Shown piece after piece: positions 57,880 through 64,000 of a DNA stretch of 64,000 bases (position 1 is its first letter; the number at the start of each line of letters is the position of its first letter). The notes under the pieces are model-generated. The model was not told the DNA's origin and ran no database searches. It saw nothing but the letters and a program-made list of their open reading frames with translations. Both the position numbers and the translations under genes were made by a program. This DNA is from Massospora cicadina (taxonomy: Eukaryota; Entomophthoromycota; Entomophthoromycetes; Entomophthorales; Entomophthoraceae), in contig JAKSZP010013317.1 of the NCBI GenBank assembly GCA_022478985.1, positions 62,001 to 126,000 of the forward strand, written 5' to 3'.

Positions 57880-58900
57880 CTTCATAAACCAATGTCATTA
57901 TTGAAGTACACATGACTGTAGGACACGAGGTGGTGAAAAAGAACACAAACGACTATAGAAACGATGCTACTATGTCTCAAATGGTTGATACCATATAGAA
58001 AGTTCTATAGGATGATATGACTTTATAAATCCCAGGATTGGGCTAGTTCCCAGTATCAACATTCAGTCAAGGCTCTGACAAAACCTTTAAAACTTGTCAG
58101 CATTAATTTAGTGAGCCCTCAGCCTTCTGGGTACATGGCCATAAATATAACCTATCATCCGTGGACCATTTGGACTAAATGGGAAAAGTAATTTCAATTC
58201 TAGATGCCACTGTATAAGCCATGGATTATTCCTTATATAATACATATTTAACCCAGAATGGATACCCAAAAAAATTACTTTTGAACAATGAAGTAAGTTT
58301 CACCTCACAGGTAGTTAAACTAACTTTGGTTTTTAGTAGTTAATAAAGTTTCACCGCCCTCTATAATCCCTCAACCAATGGGGAATTGGAAAGTGATAAT
58401 GGATTCTCATCTCTATTTTGTGATAGGTGGCCGCCTCTGACCCTACACACTTAAAATCACTGCCTACCCAGCGCCTTGCTCGCTTACCAAATAAGCTACC
58501 AAAGATCATTAAGATGTCCCCCTTTGAAGCTCTATATGGGCATGCTCCTCAATTAAAAAGTAGCGTTTATCCAATAATTGATACCTCCATGACTAAGACA
58601 CCAATTTGATCATGAGGACTTAGCCGATGAAACTGTCCATTTTCAAGCACTATCCTCACAAGGCATTGTCGCCACCACAGAAAGGGAAACAGCCCAATTT
58701 AATGTTGGCTAGACCTCTTTACCCAGTTTTGATTTGGAGGACTAGCTCTCATTTATTACCAATGTCCCAGAGGTCCTCAAAACAAGCTTGACATTCTTTG
58801 GTCCAGACCTTACAAGGTCATTCATAAGGGTACTATGAGTACTCCATTGCCAACGTCAGTCAAGGGAAAGTGGTGAACCGAGAACATGGCAAATTCCTGC
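57880..58900 (+). pseudogene. G5 integrase remnant
   Basis: Starts near 57895 with VIIEVHMTVGHEVVKKN (HxxxGH of the zinc-binding HHCC domain). Core codons VHGHKYNLSSVDHL are in broken frame, and the C-terminal signature KMSPFEALYGHAPQLKS lies at 58512-58562. Terminal segment GKVVNREHGKFLRPYTPFWQ ends just before the 3' LTR. Confidence 0.75.
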
Positions 58901-58940
58901 GGCCCTATACCCCCTTCTGGCAGGACCTTGAGGGGGACGA

Positions 58941-59407
58941 TGTTGGAATTTTAGATGATGAGCAAGTTGGGATCCCCCTCTTAAATTAAGCCTTGATAAG
59001 TAAACTCTTGAGTCCTCATTATTGAAGCCTGTCCTTGAAGGCAATGAGAATTTCAATCAGAGAGCATCGCATGCACAAGTCTTGATGGAGATTTCTTCTG
59101 AAATTGTACCTCCCCTTCCTACCTCAAGAGGCTCAACTCACATCATTGCGTTCATGAGGGCGATGCAGAACAGTGAGGTTTTAACCAGGAGTTTAGTTTA
59201 GAAGGCTTTGGAAGATCCTGATTGTATGGGCCATGGAGGTCCCCTAGGCACCACGGCACCACAAATTTTATAAATTTTGACATTTCTTAACTCATATAGT
59301 AGTCTATTTCGCCACATATTTTCATATTCATTGACCTCTCTGCTAATTTACAGCTTTGAGTTCATTATCAGAATTCAGCTACATCCAATAGAACTGCTAC
59401 ACTGAGA
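58941..59407 (+). repeat. G5 3' LTR
   Basis: Starts TGTTGGAATTTTAGATGATG; partner of 52078-52548. Confidence 0.75.
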
Positions 59408-59412
59408 CTCAA
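59408..59412. repeat. 5-bp TSD of G5, right
   Basis: CTCAA, matching 52073-52077. A 5-bp match alone is weak, but it falls exactly at the LTR edge. Confidence 0.6.
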
Positions 59413-60875
59413 TTTTTTGATTATTGACCATAAGATCTTCTTTAGAATCTAATTTTCACTTGCTGAAGATTATACTTTCTGATCCTGTTTTCTAAAATTC
59501 AGATGCAAATTATTAATTGTTTGATACAAATCAGTATTAGAGCGTATTCTTCTATCAATGTCAATATCCAAGATGTCGAGGAGGCGTCAATAAATGCTCA
59601 TGTTTTACACTAAATACTTTATTGACTAATTGTGGTCAGGATTATTCCCAAATGCTGGCGCAAATGGTCAAGTAGAACGTCCCATACCTGATGAAATTCA
59701 ATAATAATTGTTTTAGTGAGCCTCATAATCAGCCGCTTCAGTTTCTTTATTTCGTTCCACTTCAGCTATAAGATAATATTCCACTTTGGTACAGTGATAA
59801 GTATTCTCTGCAACTCATTGGGGGGTTGCCCCTGAATTATTCATAATAATGTTATTAAAACAAGACAGATAAGCATTACCTTGTCATCCAGTCCTTCCAC
59901 CTTTTGGTGGTAATCCTGAGTTTGCTGCCAATTAAATAGAATGACAGCAAGGAGATCACAGAAAGCATCATCCAAGCGTCCAATTAAGAGGGAATTATCC
60001 CATTGCTAGTCTTCCATAAATATAATAAATCCGCCATTTTCAATATTTTGGCAGTCAATAATCTAGTGAATTTGGCAGATAGAATGATGTATGTATCTTG
60101 CTATCACTTCCAAAAGTGGCTCTTGGGTGGTGAGTCCTTTGACATCTCGCTGATAGGCATCTTGCAGAAAATATGGTAGTTGTCATTTAATGTGACATGA
60201 TACTTATAATTACTTAACTTGGCCAGTTATGCTTCATTATCATTGGTGGCAGCGAGGCAGTTGGATAACTATGATGCAACCATTTAAATTATTTCTATTA
60301 GCTAAGCCTAGGAGACATTTGACGCCCAAGCTAACACTTGAGAATATTATATACTAGTAGGGGGGAAACTCCACCATAGGGGCCTCTTTCCTCCATTCTC
60401 AAAATTACTTAATTAAAGTGATCAATAATTGTGTCGCCTTCATCCATTGGCTCCTAAGAATACTTAATAGCAAGGCCAAGGGATAAGCGGTTCGCCTCCA
60501 TATTCACAATTTGAAGCTGGTGCTCAGGTAATAAAGTGGCCCGCTTATAGTGAGCAACATAATGTTGAAGCTGGTTCTAGGGCGTCTGATGTTGGTGCAT
60601 ATATTACTACACTTGAACTACAAGGTACGTTAGATGACTTGACCTTGAAAATTTGCAAATAAAACCTTCTTTGGCAAAAGAGAGAATTTGCTGATAAGTA
60701 AATAGAAGCCCCAATGTGGTGTTGAATACTGACAAGGACTTTCTAGCTCAATAAAACTTTTTCTTTGCTGTGGATTTCACCAGTTATGTAAGAAAGAAAG
60801 ATCTATTACCATCGGAAATTCTGCCGATATATGCACATTCATCTAATATTTTTATTGCTTGATTTTATGTTTACT
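59413..60875 (-). pseudogene. Unassigned minus-strand gag-like debris
   Basis: On the minus strand a stretch near 60500-60380 reads MEANRLSLGLAIKYS, stop, EPMDEGDTIIDHFN, stop, VILRMEERGPYGGVSPLL, resembling the helical core of an LTR-element gag. The remainder is AT-rich with many stops. It is probably the upstream part of the same element as 51551-52072, split by G5, and it is itself cut by hL2 at 60876. Confidence 0.35.
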
Positions 60876-60890
60876 AAGCAGCACTCGAAA
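60876..60890. repeat. TSD of half-LINE hL2, left
   Basis: AAGCAGCACTCGAAA against AAGCAGCACTCAAAA at 62809-62823: 14 of 15 bases match, and the single difference is a G/A transition. Confidence 0.85.
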
Positions 60891-62808
60891 AAAAACTTTC
60901 TTTCCGCTCAGCATAACTTTCTGAGCCAAATTAAACTAATTTTAAAAATCATATTCACCCATAGTAGTTTCACTCTGATGTCCTCAGATTCTCTGCCAGC
61001 TGCTCCAGCATGGGGAAGCGGCGAAACTCCCCCACCATTTTCCGTCTGGCAGGAAAACGCGCTAGGACTGGTTCACCCAGTCATTCCAAACCCATGGGCC
61101 AATTCGTCCTGCCCATGGACCTGGACGCCCACCTTGCATGTACCCAAGTAGTACCACACTGCCCCCTAGTGCTCCCCTGGAGCAACATGCGCTACAGCCT
61201 AAGGGTCAAATATGGGAAACTATTCCCATACCATAACCAAGCCATTTTCAAAATGGCACAGGTGGTGATGATACCCACCGGATTTATAGTTTTCCGCCCC
61301 TACAAGGGGTATTTTGACCTCAGCTTCACCTGCGAAGCCAATGATGCCACTGCAGCAACTGTGCCCCTGGTATTCCAGGGCACCCCTCTCCCCACAACTT
61401 GGATTTGGCTCCCAGCGGACACCACTTTGGTGGTCCAGTTTGCTGGCCTGCCCACCCACCTCCCCCTGAAGTGCTCCACCAGGAGCTGATGGCCAGTTTG
61501 GCAGTCAATGGCTCCAACCCCATCTTACAATTTGTGGTCCCAAATGGGGCCACATGACTTGCTGGGCCTCGGACATATGCCACAATAAGATTTGAATTTA
61601 GTAAAATTGCGGTGGCAATTCTGCAGCACACCATTAATCCCTCAGCACCTGATCATCCATTTTGGGCCCACGTCAAGGGCGGGCGGACGATCTGTCCATC
61701 ATGTTTTGAGTTAGACCACTCAAAATGCAAGTGCCCCTACTCAACCACTTCAGATGGATCAGATGACTCATCCACTGACCTCCAATCAGATTCCTTTGCT
61801 GTACAAATTCAGGTATGGGGCACAATCCTACCTCCTCCACCCCCAAAGCCTGTTGCTGCAGCTACACCTGCAGCCACCAATTAGCCTCCTCACCACCCCA
61901 ATGCCATAAATTATTCCTCCAATCAACCATCAGATTTGATCCCAGTTTGATCTCATGCTTCTGCAAATGAATCAAACAAACTCAATTGTACGCTGATTCC
62001 CCAATTCAATTCAACCAAAACCCATGAATTATTGAATGAAATTGATGAATCAGGTAACATCATTGATGAACCGTCGCTTCAAGTTGAGTGGCTCTGTAAT
62101 GTAGATTGGGATGCAAAATTCCCGCCTCAGAAATATGTCCCACAACCTAACGCCAAACCGTTCTACAGCGACCACCAGCTTGCAGTAGAAGCAGCCGCCA
62201 CACCAGACTGCCGTCCACTCCACAAAGCTGCCGCCAAATTTGTGGCTGCACTCGCAGGAGGAATTCCACCTCCCGTTATCCCCAAAGATCTTACTACACA
62301 GAGTAAAATCAATATGAAAACTTTACACAAAAATGTCACTTAAGCCATCCGGAATGTGGTAACAGTAGCATGGAATCCAAAAGCAAAAATAACCTGAACC
62401 AACATTGCCATGTTTGATAAACTCCCAGACGCTCACCTTAAAGCTGAAGACGCTTTGGCCAAATATATCGTTGGCATTATGATGGCTGGCAACTATTTGG
62501 AAGTTCCGGTCAAGAATATCAAACCCCACACTTCTGATGCCACCACACCCTTACTATCTGCCTTAACATGCACCCTACTCTGGGATGAGATGGATGTGGC
62601 TGAAGACGAGCCCCCTGATCCTCCTCCCCATCCACCATGGAGGGATAGCAGTATTCGCTGCCCACCTGGTTGGATATTTTGTTAGGTATGATTTAATCAA
62701 TCTGTACCTTTTAGCGTTTTGTTTGAATCGTTATTTTTTTGGTATTATGATTTTTTTGTTTTAGTTAAGTAATGTCCATCTCCTGGTCGGCTTGCCTTAG
62801 TTAAATAA
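60891..62808 (+). mobile_element. Half-LINE hL2 (ORF1-only), complete ends with TSD
   Basis: A 1918-bp element starting AAAAACTTTCTTTCCGCTC, in line with the CTTTCTTTC starts of LINE-alpha and LINE-beta, and ending TCTCCTGGTCGGCTTGCCTT then AGTTAAATAAAA, which is the LINE-beta 3' end. It has one ORF region (60979-62685) and no endonuclease or RT. Because both termini and TSDs are present it is a complete short element, not a 5'-truncated LINE. Its coding region matches hL1. Confidence 0.85.
60979..62685 (+). pseudogene. hL2 ORF: RRM-like plus CCHC plus unknown C-terminal domain
   Basis: Starts at ATG 60979 (MSSDSLPAAPAWGSGETPPP). Two near-compensating indels (about 61095 and 61460) move the frame out and back. 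The RRM-like part has LVVQFAGLPTHLPPEVLHQE and AVNGSNPILQFVVPNGA. An intact CCHC knuckle, CPSCFELDHSKCKC, lies at 61693-61734. From 61612 one frame runs to 62685 broken only by stops (among them 61882, 62341, 62395): VEWLCNVDWDAKFPPQKYV, LPDAHLKAEDALAKYIVGIM, VPVKNIKPHTSDATTPLLSA, then an acidic, Pro-rich tail (DVAEDEPPDPPPHPPW). The original product was about 560 residues. Function of the C-terminal domain unknown. Confidence 0.75.
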
Positions 62809-62823
62809 AAGCAGCACTCAAAA
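62809..62823. repeat. TSD of half-LINE hL2, right
   Basis: Partner of 60876-60890 with one mismatch. Confidence 0.85.
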
Positions 62824-64000
62824 GTGTCATACTAGAGGAGTAATTATCTAGAGAAGAATAAGGAAGCGAAATATTGAAGTTTGGGGTATTTCCATTATAT
62901 TCCTAATTAATTGACTAAAATCAAGATGGCTTCAGATGGCCATATAAAAATAGAAATCCTCATGCAAATATTTTCTGCCAGTGCGAGGTTTACAATAAAA
63001 TCATATGTTTGAACTTAATAGTAGCAGAAATTTTGCCTGTGGGGTTAAGTATTCAATAGACCATAATAATCATTTATGGCTCAATGCGCCAAGTCAAAAT
63101 AAACAAAAGTAATTTTATGCAACTTTAGCAATCCCCTATAAAGTCATGGGACGCTGTCATGAAACCTCTGAGATCAACAATTTATTAGCCGATGCCCCCT
63201 TCTTCGTCTTATCCTTATTGCTCATTTATTTATTTTCATCTGCCTTTCTTTGAGACCTATAATCTTTTTTCCTCTGAAAATTTTCTGTTGATTAGGTATA
63301 AAAACATGCTCCAAATTTTAAATAAAGTATTAGAGATTAATTTTCCTATACTGATTACAGTTACTATTACTTGGGTTTAATCCAAGCCATGCTGATTCAG
63401 GTATTTTAGGCCAGATGCCTCTTGCAAATACCAACTACTGATAACGACATGACCAATATACTATAAATCTGAGGTGTCATCAGAATCTCAGGTTGTGCTC
63501 AAACCCAGTATAATTGAAACCTCACAACAATGTGGTAATCCTTCCAGGTATGACACCCTCAGATACTATAACCAATGTACCTACTGACTAAGTGACCAAT
63601 GTCTGCTTTGTGCTGACCTGAACCAAGCATAATTGCAAGAAGTTTGACCATGGGTCCATTGATGAGTGGTTGTAAATTTATAATGCTTGGGGAGATGACT
63701 ATGGAGTCAGCTTTTAACAACGCTTTTGAGAAGTGGCCAGATGAACACCTGAACAGCTTATAATGGCACAATGCCAAGCTGCCTTTTGAATCTTGGACTC
63801 AATGGCAAGCTTATGCCCTTTTTTTATTTTCCCTCTCAACTCTATGTAAAGTTCTGTTAGCTTTATCTCCAAAATTTTTGAGTATCAGCAAATTTCTCTC
63901 CAAATTTAAGGAACTTATGGGAATTTTGGGGCAGATTACCTATTGGCACTGCCAGGAAGTTGATCAGCAACTCTTTGACTGGTAACTTAAGGCCTTCAAA
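62824..64000. other. AT-rich debris with a coding-like stretch near the window end
   Basis: 62824-63600 shows nothing I can name. From about 63625 the plus strand reads NCKKFDHGSIDEWL, then, after a frame change, EMTMESAFNNAFEKWPDEHL, PFESWTQWQAYALFLFSLST and KFLSKFKELMGILGQITYWH to a TAA at 63984. The Trp-rich helical pattern is reminiscent of an LTR-element gag but is not diagnostic. Confidence 0.35.

Larger units (their letters stand above)
52078..59407 (+). mobile_element. G5: Ty3/gypsy LTR retrotransposon, both LTRs, strongly decayed
   Basis: A 7.33-kb plus-strand element with LTRs at 52078-52548 and 58941-59407, CTCAA on both flanks, a primer-binding site at 52552 and gag, protease, RT, RNase H and integrase in order. 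The two LTRs are much more different from each other than the G4 pair, so it is one of the oldest insertions. An extra 1.2-kb section lies between the LTR and gag. No chromodomain seen. Confidence 0.85.

Noticed and set aside
1..64000. CRISPR arrays, rRNA, tRNA genes or bacterial operons
   Set aside because: No regularly spaced identical repeats, no recognisable rRNA or tRNA sequence, and the reading frames that can be identified are eukaryotic retroelement proteins.

Overview
The window looks like a slab of repeat-rich eukaryotic, most likely fungal, DNA. I found no intact gene, no rRNA or tRNA gene, no CRISPR array and no convincing host gene. Nearly everything recognisable is a retrotransposon: APE/RT non-LTR elements (LINEs), Ty3/gypsy LTR elements (one with a chromodomain), their solo LTRs, and short ORF1-only LINE relatives. 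Sequence style (frameshifted Ty3/gypsy pol, CCHC ORF1 LINEs, nested AT-rich debris) fits the very repeat-rich genomes of rust fungi (Pucciniales), for example Austropuccinia psidii. That assignment is an impression from memory and was not checked by search.

Layout. 1-774: 3' end of a LINE-alpha copy (+). 775-1638: AT-rich debris with a faint minus-strand protease. 1658-6917: full-length LINE-alpha copy on the minus strand with a perfect 19-bp target-site duplication (TSD). About 7300-24440: one old minus-strand Ty3/gypsy element (G1), now split by a second gypsy element (G2, 10223-16783, +), a full-length LINE-alpha (18350-23632, +, 15-bp TSD), a half-LINE fragment (8393-8960, -) and probably a 43-bp micro-retrocopy. 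24480-26660: LTR end and gag of another gypsy (+). 26661-28556: half-LINE hL1 (+). 28570-38611: minus-strand gypsy G3, split by a solo LTR (30081-31273) and by full-length LINE-beta (32971-38199, +, 18-bp TSD). 38617-47193: chromodomain gypsy G4 (+) arranged LTR-internal-LTR-partial internal, with its integrase split by another solo LTR (43904-44584). 47194-52072: degenerate debris, an LTR-like block and one unusually clean coding patch. 52078-59407: gypsy G5 (+) with both LTRs. 59413-60875: debris. 60891-62808: half-LINE hL2 (+). 62824-64000: debris with one coding-like stretch.

How it works together. LINE-alpha and LINE-beta encode an ORF1 protein (RRM-like plus CCHC knuckle) and an ORF2 protein (APE endonuclease, reverse transcriptase, C-terminal CCHC-type knuckle). 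The most interesting signal is a set of about 1.9-kb elements (hL1, hL2, fragment hL3) with LINE-like 5' and 3' ends. They carry only an ORF1-like reading frame with an extra, unrecognised C-terminal domain. hL1 and hL2 share their coding region but end in different LINE 3' tails. They look like ORF1-only 'half-LINEs', analogous to mammalian HAL1, that probably borrow reverse transcriptase from different partners. Insertions of 43 and 18 bp, each with perfect 17-bp TSDs, carry the hL1-type tail and imply that this tail is an efficient priming signal.
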